Of a DNA stretch of 64,000 bases, positions 44,559 to 53,807 are shown one piece after another. This stretch comes from Clostridium sp. C8-1-8. Lineage in GTDB: Bacteria; Bacillota; Clostridia; Clostridiales; Clostridiaceae. Location: the NCBI RefSeq assembly GCF_009928445.1, contig NZ_JAABNO010000025.1, positions 17,577 to 81,576 of the forward strand. Direction: 5' to 3'. The notes under the pieces were generated by a model, which saw nothing but the letters and a program-made list of their open reading frames with translations, did not search any database and was not told the origin of the DNA. The position numbers and the translations under genes were made by a program. Numbering within the stretch: position 1 is the stretch's first letter; each line of letters begins with the position of its first letter.

Positions 44559-44588
44559 TATCATCAATGGATATATCATTAATGGATA
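44559..44588 (+). promoter_or_regulatory. Two exact-type tandem 15-bp repeats before padR
   Basis: TATCATCAATGGATA and TATCATTAATGGATA directly abut one another and end eight bases before the AGGAGG of the PadR gene. This position suits an autoregulatory operator. Confidence 0.55.
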
Positions 44589-44605
44589 TATTAGGAGGTC
44601 CAAAA

Positions 44606-44941
44606 TTGTCACGACTAAATTCAATTAAAAATGAACAATTAACTGATACAACCTATTATATTTTACTTTGTCTTACTGAACCGGATCATGGGTATGCACT
44701 GATGAGAAAAATTCAGCATATATCTTGTGGAACTTTTATTGTAGGACCTGCAAGTATGTATACAAATTTGAAAAAACTGCTAGATGCGCATCTGATTGAA
44801 ATCGTAGAAATAGATAAAAAAAGCTATCAATTAACTCCAGAGGGTACACGTCTACTTGTTGAGGAATATAAACGAAGATCACAGATTGTTGAACAGAGTA
44901 AAAATATCATCGAGAATATAAGGAGGGAAAATAATTTATGA
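44606..44941 (+). CDS. PadR family transcriptional regulator
   Basis: The start is TTG at 44606, seven bases after AGGAGG; the ATG at 44531 has no ribosome site and would put the tandem repeats inside the protein. 111 aa. Winged HTH with TYYILLCLTEPDHGYALMRK, GPASMYTNLKKLLDAHLIEI and the C-terminal dimer helix. It overlaps the DUF2812 gene by four bases, the usual PadR-DUF2812 operon. Confidence 0.9.
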   Translation: MSRLNSIKNEQLTDTTYYILLCLTEPDHGYALMRKIQHISCGTFIVGPASMYTNLKKLLDAHLIEIVEIDKKSYQLTPEGTRLLVEEYKRRSQIVEQSKNIIENIRRENNL

Positions 44942-45336
44942 AAGCAGCAAAAACTAAGAAAATAAACTATCTTATGGGATGGATGACAAGAGAAAAATAT
45001 CTAATACAAGAACTTGAGCAACAAGCTTTGAATGGGTGGCTCTACGACTCATGCACAAAATTTCACATAATTCTCAGGCAAGGCGTTCCCAGGAAAATGC
45101 AATACGCTGTTGACTTGCCCCCGATTAAAGAAGAAGAAAAAGCCGAATACTTAAAATACTTTGAATCCGTCGGCTGGCATCTCGCCTACAAAAATTATTG
45201 CTTTTATGTCTTTTATGCTGATAATAGTGCCCCCCCACTTCATACAGATCACACTTTCCATGAGCAAATAAAAGAACAATGGATAAAAAAGATGTTTCCT
45301 CGTACTAACGGGTTTACTTTAGGGGTGCAAACTTAA
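44938..45336 (+). CDS. DUF2812 domain protein, possibly C-terminally short
   Basis: 132 aa, starting in ATGA with the PadR stop. MTREKYLIQELEQQALNGWL, the strand KMQYAVDLPP and ESVGWHLAYKNYCFYVFYAD are the DUF2812 core. Full-length relatives usually continue into membrane helices; here the frame ends with NGFTLGVQT soon after the core, so it may be truncated. Confidence 0.82.
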   Translation: MKAAKTKKINYLMGWMTREKYLIQELEQQALNGWLYDSCTKFHIILRQGVPRKMQYAVDLPPIKEEEKAEYLKYFESVGWHLAYKNYCFYVFYADNSAPPLHTDHTFHEQIKEQWIKKMFPRTNGFTLGVQT

Positions 45337-45365
45337 AAATTACAAGCATTTTTACAACAAAAAAC

Positions 45366-45399
45366 CTATGCTTTAACAACAGTCTTAGCATAGTTTTTT
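45366..45399 (+). terminator. Terminator of the PadR-DUF2812 operon
   Basis: CTATGCT...AGCATAG with six following T residues, 30 bp after the stop. Confidence 0.75.
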
Positions 45400-45472
45400 A
45401 CAGTTATTTAATTATTGATTGATAATATAAGAAGGTTGCGAATTAAATATTATACTTGTGTTATAATAATCT

Positions 45473-45940
45473 TTAAATATCTTGTAAGTCCTTTATCAAT
45501 TCTATTGCTCCATTTTCCCATAATTCAGTGTATCTTTTTTCAATTTTAAAGCCATTCTTTTCATAGAAACTTAAAGTTTCCTTGTAGGAGATTTTTACTT
45601 CTGGTGGTACTGTAAAAACCCTTATGTACTTAAACCCTAAACTTTTAACATATTTAAAAAAATAGTTAATAATGGTAGTCCCAAACCCTTTCCACCTATA
45701 GTCTGGGTCTGTTCCCATGATACTGATGTTTATTGTACCATCTAAACAAGTAAACATAATAAATGATACTATTAATCCATCTACACTTAAACATACCACA
45801 TCCTGAAACATCAAATCTCGTTCAGTATCCTCTGGTACATTATTAGTAAACCATTTTACTGTTAATAATTCTGTAATCTCCTTGATTCTTTTAACTATAT
45901 CCTTCCCAGGTCTACTATAAATAAAAATTTCGTATTCCAT
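45473..45940 (-). CDS. GNAT family N-acetyltransferase
   Basis: 155 aa, ATG at 45940. The core is VSFIMFTCLDGTINISIMGT, DPDYRWKGFGTTIINYFFKY (acetyl-CoA loop RWKGFGT), and LGFKYIRVFTVPPEVKISYK with a closing YEKNGFKIEKRYTELWENGA. The substrate is unknown. Confidence 0.85.
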   Translation of the reverse strand: MEYEIFIYSRPGKDIVKRIKEITELLTVKWFTNNVPEDTERDLMFQDVVCLSVDGLIVSFIMFTCLDGTINISIMGTDPDYRWKGFGTTIINYFFKYVKSLGFKYIRVFTVPPEVKISYKETLSFYEKNGFKIEKRYTELWENGAIELIKDLQDI

Positions 45941-46044
45941 CTTTTTCGCCCCATATAATTCATATTTAGTAATATTCTACCATTATATATTTATATTATA
46001 AACTAACCATGTAGTCTTTTCCAGTATAATGAAATAAGTAAGAT

Positions 46045-47184
46045 TTAAGAAAAGTATATTATATCATTGTAGGTAAACTGCTTATCCGTAATACCTATTC
46101 TCTGTGAAGTAGTTAATACATCACCATTCCAACTTCTAAAAGCCCAACAGAAGTTATAAAATATCCTTAAAATAGTTATAGCATATTGGGCGTACCTTGG
46201 ATTATAGTTAGAATATATATAACTCTTTCCATCTTTAACTTCATAGTCATAAAGGCTGTGATATGCTAATTTTTCTGCTATTATTTGCTTTTGTATATCA
46301 AAGGAAGATAATCCTTTCTTTCCATTATCCTTAACCCATCTATTGAGTTCTTTCTTAGCCTCTGTAAATAGATTATATGCCTCTTTTTTACTTAAATTAC
46401 GGTTTAATTTACAAAGGAAGTAGTGAGATTCCTTATCCTTAATAGACTGTGTAAAAACTCTCATAATAGTGTCTATGATGGAACTATCTTCATCAGATAT
46501 GAAGTTCCACTTATTGCAGTTTATCATTTCTTTAATAAGCCAATAGTGTGCTACAGATGTGTATTTTGAATTTGTGTGCATACCCTCTATATAGTCCTTT
46601 CTTCTATTAAACTCGGACAGCCTTATCTCGTACTCTGAGTTAGTTTCATCATCATTAGAAACAGGAGGCTGTGGGGCATAAGGAAATCTCAATCTTTCAT
46701 TCTTCCTTGCAAAACCGTATAGGTTGTCATCATGGTACTTTATTGTATCAGTCTCAATCTGCTCCTATGTGATAGTAAAGTCATAGGCTATATCTGCTCT
46801 AAATACATACCTTGAATAAAGTTCGCTACTGGCTACAAGGTATGTTTGAAATTTAGTATCCTCAGTATCATAATCAAGTCCACCTTTACCTTTTCTCCTA
46901 ACATTATTAAGATAATATATCATCTTGTCTGTATTGAGCAATATCTTATCAAATTCCATGCTCTTAAAGGCTTTAGTTTCATACCTTTCAAGAAATTCAA
47001 GACACTTCCTATAGAGCCATTCTAATTTATGATAATAGGTTTTAGGGCTTATATCTAATATCTCGCAGGTACGCTTAACAGGAGTTCTGCTTACGAGCAG
47101 TTCTGTAAACAGGGGAAGTATATCATTTTTATTTTGATTGTAACTAAAATTTTCTCTTATAGTAGGCATGACAATTACCACCAT
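46045..47184 (-). pseudogene. Transposase-like gene with an in-frame amber codon
   Basis: Two open stretches, 46765..47184 and 46045..46692, lie in one frame joined by TAG then EQIETDTIKYHDDNLYGFAR, so one gene of about 380 codons. The first part has an HTH (RTPVKRTCEILDISPKTYYHK) and a DDE-like strand ILLNTDKMIYYLNN, then TYLVASSELYSRYVFRADIAYD. The end is RIGITDKQFTYNDIIYFS. C-terminal relics of the same family lie at 54468 and 62719. It is probably an inactive or recoded IS transposase; exact IS family not assigned. Confidence 0.6.
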
Positions 47185-47547
47185 AATTAAATGGAATTTG
47201 ATTTCACATAGATGTGTATACCGTTAAGGTCTTCAAAAATGTTGTTGAATATCAAATAATTTTGAAAAAGATAAATAAATATGAGTAATGAAATTTTAAA
47301 ACTAGCAGTGGATTTTTAGTCTAGTGTCAATAGATATTAGTACTTTTCTGGTCGGCAAATCCTAGCTTATTCTCTTCTAAGGATATCTATATTGACCATT
47401 GCTAAAATTCAGAATAGCCAGCAGTAATTTGTATTCCACTGCTTTATAAAGATGTTAGTATAAAGTAGTGGACACATTAAGCAGAACTAAATGAAATGTT
47501 ATTTAGTTAAGAAAAGCTTCTTCCTGCTAGTCCCTGATTGATTTTAT
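47185..47547. other. Spacer with IS-like debris
   Basis: TGGTCGGCAAATCCTA at about 47351 resembles GTGGTCGGCAAACCTA near the IS200-type relic (37.67 kb), and GTAGTGGACACATTAAGC near 47467 resembles an IS3-type end. No gene. Confidence 0.35.
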
Positions 47548-47709
47548 TTATTTTATAAATTTAACATAAAAAAAAGCTTCCACCTTCTTTCCAAACTCTT
47601 TGGGACATCCCCTAGCAAATTCACCATGGTCTAAAGCTTTTAATTCAATAAATTCAGTGGCTTTAAATACTTTTTTAACATAAGCTATATCTAATTCACG
47701 TTGCTTTTT
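47548..47709 (-). pseudogene. C-terminal relic of an alpha/beta hydrolase-like gene
   Basis: The frame KQRELDIAYVKKVFKATEFI, ELKALDHGEFARGCPKEFGK and KVEAFFYVKFIK ends at TAA (47550..47548). It reads like the last 50 residues of a hydrolase, with DHGEF as the catalytic His region. A stop lies just upstream of it and the rest of the gene is absent. Confidence 0.4.
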
Positions 47710-47773
47710 TCAACCGTTCCCTACCAATATTGAATTTGTGTTTCAAGCTCTAGAATCAGACCAGGCATTGAAT

Positions 47774-47800
47774 GGGACAGGGGGACGGAGCTTATGTCCC
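47774..47800. repeat. Family A palindrome, inverted orientation
   Basis: Reads GGGACAGGGGGACGGAGCTT then ATGTCCC on the plus strand, the reverse of all other copies, 55 bp past the HD gene stop. Confidence 0.8.
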
Positions 47801-47855
47801 TTCATCTAATAATAGTAGTGCTACAAATTTGAATTTGCTGAACTCAGCATTATGC

Positions 47856-48389
47856 TTATAATGTTCTCAAAATACCAAATTCAGTTAGTAAGTTTTGAAA
47901 CCTACATTTTTCATGCTCCATCACAGGAAAAAGAGGATTATATAAACAATGCTGCAAAACATCTGCATCTTTTAATATCTCATCAAGTGCAGAGTCAGTT
48001 GTGGCCTTTGAACTGTGGTTACAGATAGCTGAGCATATCAGTTCTGTTTCATTATCAGTTGTCAGTGACAGCTCCTCAAGAATTTGACGTGCCAAAACTG
48101 CTCCGTGTTCAGCATGATTTTCAGTATTCATAGTCTTATATGAATGTAAATCATGTAACATACCAGCCATGGTGGCCAATTCAACATCTTGATTTCTTTT
48201 GAGCGCAATCATTGCACATGCTTGTGAAACTCCATATAGATGGAGATAACCACATCTTCTTTCTTCAGCGTCTTTCATATTTAATAGAATTTCATCAATA
48301 TACTTTCTAAGTCTTTCAATTCGATTATCCATAGCTTCATCACTTCCATTGTGTAAATACTTTTGATTTTTTTCAATATTATTTTCCAT
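47856..48389 (-). CDS. HD domain phosphohydrolase-like protein
   Basis: The start is ATG at 48389 after GGAGGAAG; a GTG four codons earlier lies in that site. 177 aa. Metal ligands: H50 in GYLHLYGVSQ, H79-D80 in MLHDLH, His residues in ENHAEHGAVLA, and Asp in KDADVLQH. It belongs to the small HD/HDIG group acting on nucleotides or phosphate esters; substrate unknown. A Family B element stands upstream. Confidence 0.88.
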   Translation of the reverse strand: MENNIEKNQKYLHNGSDEAMDNRIERLRKYIDEILLNMKDAEERRCGYLHLYGVSQACAMIALKRNQDVELATMAGMLHDLHSYKTMNTENHAEHGAVLARQILEELSLTTDNETELICSAICNHSSKATTDSALDEILKDADVLQHCLYNPLFPVMEHEKCRFQNLLTEFGILRTL

Positions 48390-48738
48390 TTCTTCCTCCA
48401 CCCACTATGTATTTATCTTCAGCTGTTATTTGTGAAATGAACAACTGAAACCACTGACGAATTACTATTGGTATATTACTTTAAAACTTTTTTCTTTTAT
48501 CATACATATTTCCCCAAGTTATTATTACTTATGACACGGTATTTTCACTAATAAAAATAGCCTTAGACAAGTAATATCAATGTCTAAGACTATAAACCTC
48601 ATTTACTTATGGTACGGTTAACCGTAAATTATCCTAAACCTCATCCTACATATTTCCTCATCTGAATAAACCTTCAAGTTATGATCTTCATATTCATAAA
48701 GTTATCTTTGCACGGCCTAGGACAGTAGCTCCGTCCCT
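48390..48738. other. Intergenic region: Family B then Family A
   Basis: A full Family B element (48498-48622) reads into the HD gene. A shortened Family A copy (48720-48739) adjoins the stop of the kinase gene. Confidence 0.5.
48498..48622 (-). promoter_or_regulatory. Family B hairpin-promoter element
   Basis: Direct repeats TTACTTATGACACGGT and TTACTTATGGTACGGT flank a hairpin TAGTCTTAGACA...TGTCTAAGGCTA, then ATTTTTATT. The TGTTATAAT part is lost in this copy. Confidence 0.55.
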
Positions 48739-49380
48739 TTATAAATCAAAATGCTTTTCTATACATCTAACAACATCTAATACCTTACTATCTATCTTTC
48801 TTTCAATAGAATAGTATCCACTTGCCTCAATAATAGCTTTTTCTCGTTGATTGATTAAATCCACTACATTAAACACATTTTCAAAGCTTGCCTCTGGATT
48901 AGGAAATGACATAACACAATCATAAAAGTCTCTTTTCTCTGGTCTATTAAAATAATCACTTTCTACCAATTCTCTATTAGATGTCAAGAATACAGCTCTA
49001 TCTCTTGGTATAACCCCCTCAATATCCATTGGTGTAAATAATACATCAGCTATTACAGGCTTGTCCTTTTGAAGCTCAATTAAATCTAATAATACCATAG
49101 GAACCTCTTCTTTTATGGCACCTTGCAATGAGCTTGCATACTCCAAAACTGGACGATTAAAAAATGCATATATATCATCTCTTGGATAACACATATTAGG
49201 TTGGTCGGTTTCATTGGCCATTTTTCTGTGTTCTTCATAATGCTCATCCATTTGATATAAGGTAAATCCATATTTTTCAGCTATTAATTTTGCCATTGTT
49301 GACTTACCAGAACAGGCATTTCCACCTATTATATATACATTCTCAAGATATTTTCTTAATACATTATCTTTAATATTCAT
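48739..49380 (-). CDS. P-loop kinase-like protein
   Basis: The start is ATG at 49380 after AAGGAG. 213 aa. Walker A GGNACSGKS at 19-27, followed by TLYQMDEHYEEH, a nucleoside/shikimate kinase-like layout. It has PVIADVLFTPMDIEGVIPRD as the probable Walker B side, and the lid-like SNRELVESDYFNRPEKRDFY. Substrate unknown; related proteins are small-molecule kinases or antibiotic phosphotransferases. Confidence 0.8.
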   Translation of the reverse strand: MNIKDNVLRKYLENVYIIGGNACSGKSTMAKLIAEKYGFTLYQMDEHYEEHRKMANETDQPNMCYPRDDIYAFFNRPVLEYASSLQGAIKEEVPMVLLDLIELQKDKPVIADVLFTPMDIEGVIPRDRAVFLTSNRELVESDYFNRPEKRDFYDCVMSFPNPEASFENVFNVVDLINQREKAIIEASGYYSIERKIDSKVLDVVRCIEKHFDL

Positions 49381-49831
49381 AATATCATTCTCCTTAATAA
49401 TAACAATTTTTTTCACAAGAAAAAGACCACCTAAATGTGGATAAATTTTTATTCATTATTATAAATTAACGGATTTTATTGTTATTATATAAGAAGTGAC
49501 ACCACATATATTTATCTCCTTTAATAATTAAAAATATGATTTTCTGTTAGAACAAGCTTTGACAAATATTAATTCATACTCTGCCGTAAAAACTTGCATA
49601 ATGATAACCTATTCATTAGAATATTTTTAATTATAGCATTTCTACGTAGCTTCGTCTAATAATTTCCATTACAATCTTTATCTTCCTTACAACTTTACTC
49701 TTGTGTGGGACATTAGTCTGTCCCCCTGTCCCAAATTATTATCACTTTTTAAAGAGAAGAGAACTCATCCCGTTGTAAAATAGCATCTTAAACTATTAAA
49801 CTAATAAACTAATATAAGAATTCACTTTATA
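49381..49831. other. Intergenic spacer with a Family A copy
   Basis: A Family A copy lies at 49707-49732 (GGGACATTAGTCTGTCCCCC then TGTCCC). Otherwise AT-rich, no gene. Confidence 0.4.
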
Positions 49832-50461
49832 TTATTGAGTATAAAATTTATAGACAAAGTATCCCATTAGACATAAGGTAAATACTCCATAAACTATATA
49901 AAATATTTTCGATACCTTATCTGCAGTCTTTTTCATCTCTTTATATTCTTCTCTACCTACCTTTTTCCTTGGATATAATCCTATCATTAATGAAATAATT
50001 ATTAGGTTTATCATCATTAATAAAGTATCTAATCTAATAAAGCTTGAAGAAAGCTCAAAAATTTTCACCTTAAAACTCACTGTAATAAATAAAACAACGC
50101 TTATCCCTGCTGATATACTACATATGATATTTAAAATCTTAACATTTTTAATCTTAAAAGATATTACTAAACCTTTCATATAAAGATGATTAAATAATAA
50201 ATAAAGTACACAGAGAATATTGATAAAAAATAATATTGTATGAACTGTAAAGTCAATATTTCCTGCTACTGCTTTATATAATACGTATAATATAAATGCT
50301 ATAATAGTCAATAAATTTGAAGCCTTTAAAGCATAACCTTGAGCTTTTTCTTCTAATTCATCCTTAACAATAACCATAAGAACAATATATGCACCCATAA
50401 TCATTACAGAAAATAGTAAATGTAGTTCAAAGTATATCGATTGCATATTAGTCATTATCAT
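49832..50461 (-). CDS. Six-helix membrane protein paired with an XRE regulator
   Basis: 209 aa with six hydrophobic segments. Start candidates are ATG at 50461 and one two codons later. The loop VIVKDELEEKAQGYALKASN and the basic RKKVGREEYKEMKKTADKVS are cytosolic. It overlaps the XRE gene by 14 bases, second in that operon. Family unnamed; such pairs are common in Firmicutes. Confidence 0.75.
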   Translation of the reverse strand: MIMTNMQSIYFELHLLFSVMIMGAYIVLMVIVKDELEEKAQGYALKASNLLTIIAFILYVLYKAVAGNIDFTVHTILFFINILCVLYLLFNHLYMKGLVISFKIKNVKILNIICSISAGISVVLFITVSFKVKIFELSSSFIRLDTLLMMINLIIISLMIGLYPRKKVGREEYKEMKKTADKVSKIFYIVYGVFTLCLMGYFVYKFYTQ

Positions 50462-50678
50462 CTACCTCCAACACCTCAAATATTTCATCAACGGTTTTAT
50501 TAAAATAGTTAGCAATTGAAAAAGCAAGTTTTAATGAAGGATTAAAAGTACCTCTCTCTATTTCTGATATTGTACTTCTATTAACGCCTAAATCAATAGC
50601 TAAATCCTCTTGTGTAACGCCACGTTCAGTTCTTAATAATTTTATCTTTGTATTAAAAATCTTTCCTCTTCTAACCAT
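50448..50678 (-). CDS. XRE-family transcriptional regulator, 76 aa
   Basis: ATG at 50678 after AAAGGAGG. HTH: RTERGVTQEDLAIDLGVNRS, TISEIERGTFNPSLKLAFSI, with YFNKTVDEIF after it. Upstream TTGTATATA/TATATACAA-like repeats (50690-50750, including ATTGTTGCATATATACAAT) may be its operator. Confidence 0.88.
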   Translation of the reverse strand: MVRRGKIFNTKIKLLRTERGVTQEDLAIDLGVNRSTISEIERGTFNPSLKLAFSIANYFNKTVDEIFEVLEVDDND

Positions 50679-50695
50679 AACAATCCTCCTTTGTA

Positions 50696-50750
50696 TATAT
50701 TATACGGTCAATGTTGCATATATCCAACATATTGTTGCATATATACAATA
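50696..50750 (-). promoter_or_regulatory. Candidate operator repeats of the XRE operon
   Basis: Two copies of TGTTGCATATATMCAA (about 50711-50726 and 50733-50748) lie upstream of the XRE start. The spacing of 22 bases, two helical turns, fits a dimeric repressor. Confidence 0.5.
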
Positions 50751-50797
50751 AAAATATGTTTATATGCAGCATTCACTTAAAAAGCATTTAAAAACTA

Positions 50798-50925
50798 GGC
50801 TCTGTTAAAGTACTCTGTTTAACATAGCCAAAACCTAAAGCCCCAAAGTCAAAATAATAAAGCTCTACAAAACAGATTTATAGTATCTACTCTGTAGAGC
50901 TGATTTTTCCTCTTCGATTTTGATG
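50798..50925. repeat. Family C copy followed by a hairpin
   Basis: GGCTCTGTTAAAGTACTCTG begins the unit. A stem AAGCTCTACA...TGTAGAGCT and TTTTTCC follows at about 50861-50917, a plus-direction terminator. Confidence 0.55.
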
Positions 50926-50944
50926 CATTGCCAAACCTCATATT

Positions 50945-51290
50945 TATAATAATTATGGTATAATTCTAAAGCAATATTTTGAAATCAGTAGTTGATAGCT
51001 ACGGAAGTTTTGAAGGTTTTACTCCTATGTATTCCTGGCATTGTCCGTAAAAATTATTACTCTTTATTTTCACTAAACTATTGGTGAATATTTCATCATA
51101 GTTAGTAGGGGTGGCATTAGATATGCTAGAATTAGCTATAAAAATCTTTCTAAAGCCCTAAAACAAAATAAATGTTCTAAGGATTAACTTAGTGTTAGCG
51201 CACTAATTTTTTCTTATTTATATAATGTAAAATTTTTATAAAAAATAAACCTATATAATTTTTTATATTAAAAACTTTAATTTCAAGCAT
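50945..51290 (+). repeat. Family F unit, internally deleted copy
   Basis: Keeps the extended -10 (TGGTATAAT at about 50956), the SD-masking stem (ACTAAACTAT/ATAGTTAGT), an ATG at 51123 opening MLELAIKIFLKP then TAA, and the terminator near 51191-51214. About 160 bp of the peptide gene are missing relative to the 10.2 kb copy. Confidence 0.65.
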
Positions 51291-51302
51291 ATAAGTTGGA
51301 AT

Positions 51303-51824
51303 TTATCTCTGATTAATAACGGTATCAAATAATTTTTCATGAACACAAAAACGTTCTCTTACCAAATCGACATAATCATCTGTTTGAATAAATTGTTTAA
51401 ACCCATTATAGGACAGATAACGATAATCAATAGTTTCTCCTTCTTGTAATTGAATTTTTGTTGTTTCTTTATCTATGAATACTACAAAACATTTGTAAAT
51501 TGAAGGAATATTCTTATAAATATAAGAATATACAAATTTCAGGTCAGAAACAGTTACTTCTATTCCCGTTTCTTCCTTTAGTTCCCTTATAGCACCTTGC
51601 TCTGGTGTTTCACCCTTCAAGATTGAGCCACCAGTCACTTCCCATTTTAATGCCCATGGTTTATTTTTATGTCTTTGAGTTATCAACACTTCATTATTTT
51701 CTGTTATTGCATAAATCTCAACAACAATATGATAAATACCTTCTGGAATAGGCTCATCTCTATATTGGTCAAATCCTAATTTATTACCATCTTTATCATA
51801 AGCATCCCAAATTTCTCTCACCAT
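51303..51824 (-). CDS. Nudix hydrolase
   Basis: 173 aa, ATG at 51824 after AAAGGATAG. The Nudix box is exact: G66-x5-E72-x7-R80-E-L-K-E-E-T-G-I. The N-terminus (REIWDAYDKDGNKLGFDQYR) resembles the YfcD/IPP isomerase-like branch that acts on nucleoside diphosphate derivatives. Substrate unknown. Confidence 0.92.
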   Translation of the reverse strand: MVREIWDAYDKDGNKLGFDQYRDEPIPEGIYHIVVEIYAITENNEVLITQRHKNKPWALKWEVTGGSILKGETPEQGAIRELKEETGIEVTVSDLKFVYSYIYKNIPSIYKCFVVFIDKETTKIQLQEGETIDYRYLSYNGFKQFIQTDDYVDLVRERFCVHEKLFDTVINQR

Positions 51825-51874
51825 ATTGCACTATCCTTTCAAATTTGAATTTATCTGTGACAGATACAAAAATA

Positions 51875-51899
51875 AAGGCTAATCTTCATAGCTAGCCTT
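51875..51899 (-). terminator. Terminator of the broken Rpn-family gene
   Basis: Minus-strand AAGGCTAGC...AGCCTT then TATTTTTGTA; same design as at 24530. Confidence 0.65.
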
Positions 51900-51905
51900 A
51901 AATCA

Positions 51906-52365
51906 TTAATTTTTATTGTCATTATTTCTAAGTTTTTTTATTTGTTCTACTGATAATCCTGTTTTTTTAGCAATTGTTTCATCATCTAAGATATCCAGTA
52001 AATTTTTCGCAACTTCTATTTTTCCTTCTTGGCCCCTTCTATGTATGCTTTTAACGAGATTTCCTTTAGTACCTTTTGCCATAGAATCTGTTGAATTTTC
52101 TACATACCCTAGAAGTTCCAATAACTCTTCACTTAAATCCTTCATAAATCCTTTTGTATTTAATACTATCTTCTGCGCTTCATCATTTAACATTATACTA
52201 TTATCTTCTAAACATATATTTTGAAAAGTATATTTATGTCGTCCTTTGTTAAGCAAATCAAATGTACAGATGAATATTATATAGCTTTTGGCAAGCTTTC
52301 TATAATCTTAACCTTTACTTATTAAATCTAAATCTATGCTACCTTGATAGTATCTTAGTCTCTTA
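51906..52365 (-). pseudogene. Broken second copy of the Rpn-family gene
   Basis: Matches the middle and end of the gene at 24561..25385. It begins at LRYYQGSIDLDLISKG, has a TAA where the intact copy has Glu, then LLNKGRHKYTFQNICLEDNS with near identity. About 42 codons covering the repeat-rich region are deleted (SIHRRGQEGKIEVAKNLL). The nuclease core is missing. Confidence 0.85.
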
Positions 52366-52378
52366 AGAAAGATGTGAG

Positions 52379-53152
52379 TTAACATTCTTTTTTTACTTTC
52401 TTGAAAAAATTATATATTATATCATTTACCTTCATAGGTTCTTCTAACAAGGTATGTGGGCTATGTCCACATCCATCTAAGATTTCAATTTGTATATCTC
52501 TTATATTTTCTTTTAAACGAAATATTTCTTCTTCCTTAATTAAATCATCATTTTTACCAAAAATAAATAATGCTGGAACAGATATCTTTCTCAAATCTTC
52601 ATCTGAAAAATCTGGATACTTCTCATTATTTAATAAAACTTGTTTAAGAAAATGCTTCCAATCTCCATTACAAGAATCAAAATGATTCTTTTTTAAAATC
52701 TCTATTAATTTGAATTTCCCTTTGCCTTCCAATGTTTCAGGATTAAATTCTTCATTCATATTTAGAACACTATCATTTACCGAACCTGTAGAACTTATAG
52801 ATGTAATTGAGGAAAATCTGTCAGGGTACTTAATCGCACAATAAAATACAACATCACCGCCAAAACTATGTCCAACTAAATGTGCTTTATAAATATTTAA
52901 TGAATCCATTAATTTAATGATATCGTCTGCTAATTGTGGAGTTGTCCATTCGTTACATTTTGAAATAGTCCGTCCATGCCCTCTTAGATCTGGTAAAATA
53001 CTTCTGAACTCTGTCGTTGCCTGAAAGAAAAACATTTGAGAAGAAAAAGATATGATCCCCCTTGAAAAACACCCATGTAAAAAAATTATTGGTTCACCGA
53101 TACCAATATCCTCATAATAAATTTGTATATTTTCATTTTCTATATATGGCAC
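52379..53152 (-). CDS. Alpha/beta hydrolase
   Basis: 257 aa, GTG at 53152 after GGGGTGG. Oxyanion motif LHGCFSRG, nucleophile GHS96FGG, Asp in FIFGKNDDLI, His in GCGHSPHTLLEEP. Fold and motifs match haloperoxidase/epoxide hydrolase-like esterases. Substrate unknown. Confidence 0.92.
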   Translation of the reverse strand: MPYIENENIQIYYEDIGIGEPIIFLHGCFSRGIISFSSQMFFFQATTEFRSILPDLRGHGRTISKCNEWTTPQLADDIIKLMDSLNIYKAHLVGHSFGGDVVFYCAIKYPDRFSSITSISSTGSVNDSVLNMNEEFNPETLEGKGKFKLIEILKKNHFDSCNGDWKHFLKQVLLNNEKYPDFSDEDLRKISVPALFIFGKNDDLIKEEEIFRLKENIRDIQIEILDGCGHSPHTLLEEPMKVNDIIYNFFKKVKKEC

Positions 53153-53308
53153 TATCCCACCCCTTTTAGTTGTTTTATATTACAATGTTGCTTCAGAATA
53201 ATTTTCATTATAATCTATGATTGATGCCGTAATTGAATTAATACTTATATTTCATAAAGTATATTTTCTAAGATATTCTCCCTATTGTCGCTTGTGATTG
53301 TAAAAATA

Positions 53309-53500
53309 TTAATCCCTGCAATCCTTTTTATAGTCATGATATTCTTCAAAAATATTTTTTCTTAATCGGTTTTCGATATCACAATTTAAGTTTGGATTAG
53401 TAATAATATCAATGTTAGAATTACTGTCTCTTATTGCTTTATTAACTTTCTCAGAAAATCTATCTAAAAATAACTCTGCATAAATGAATTCTAATATCAT
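53309..53500 (-). CDS. Short hypothetical protein, perhaps a fragment
   Basis: 63 aa from ATG at 53500 without a clear ribosome site; the frame is open only six more codons. FIYAELFLDRFSEKVNKAIR and ENRLRKNIFEEYHDYKKDCR are helical and charged. It may be the remainder of a longer gene. Confidence 0.35.
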   Translation of the reverse strand: MILEFIYAELFLDRFSEKVNKAIRDSNSNIDIITNPNLNCDIENRLRKNIFEEYHDYKKDCRD

Positions 53501-53728
53501 TTCATTTTCAGAAGAATCTTATATATATATCAACGCTTCCACCTACTTTATAAATAGATTTCTAATTTGTTGCGTTTTATATTATCTTCCAATAATACCA
53601 TTATACGTAATAAAAATAAAAATTAGGATATTCATACTTTTGTACTTTCTAACACATTCTTAATAAAGAAGAATTAAAAAGATTCAAGACAATTCAACTT
53701 GAATCATAAGAGATATGTTGTATTTTCA

Positions 53729-53766
53729 CAACAGCGCTAATATTCCCATATATTAGTGCTGTTTTT
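53729..53766. terminator. Strong hairpin
   Basis: ACAGCGCTAATAT...ATATTAGTGCTGT followed by TTTTG on the plus strand. It stands past the 53808 gene on the minus strand; no plus-strand gene precedes it, so the direction is uncertain. Confidence 0.5.
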
Positions 53767-53807
53767 GTCATGTTTTTATTCGCTATTTATAAAAATTGAG
53801 TATTACA

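Noticed and set aside
44531..44605. ATG at 44531 as PadR start
   Set aside because: No ribosome site, and it would place the tandem repeats inside the protein; TTG at 44606 has AGGAGG at ideal distance.
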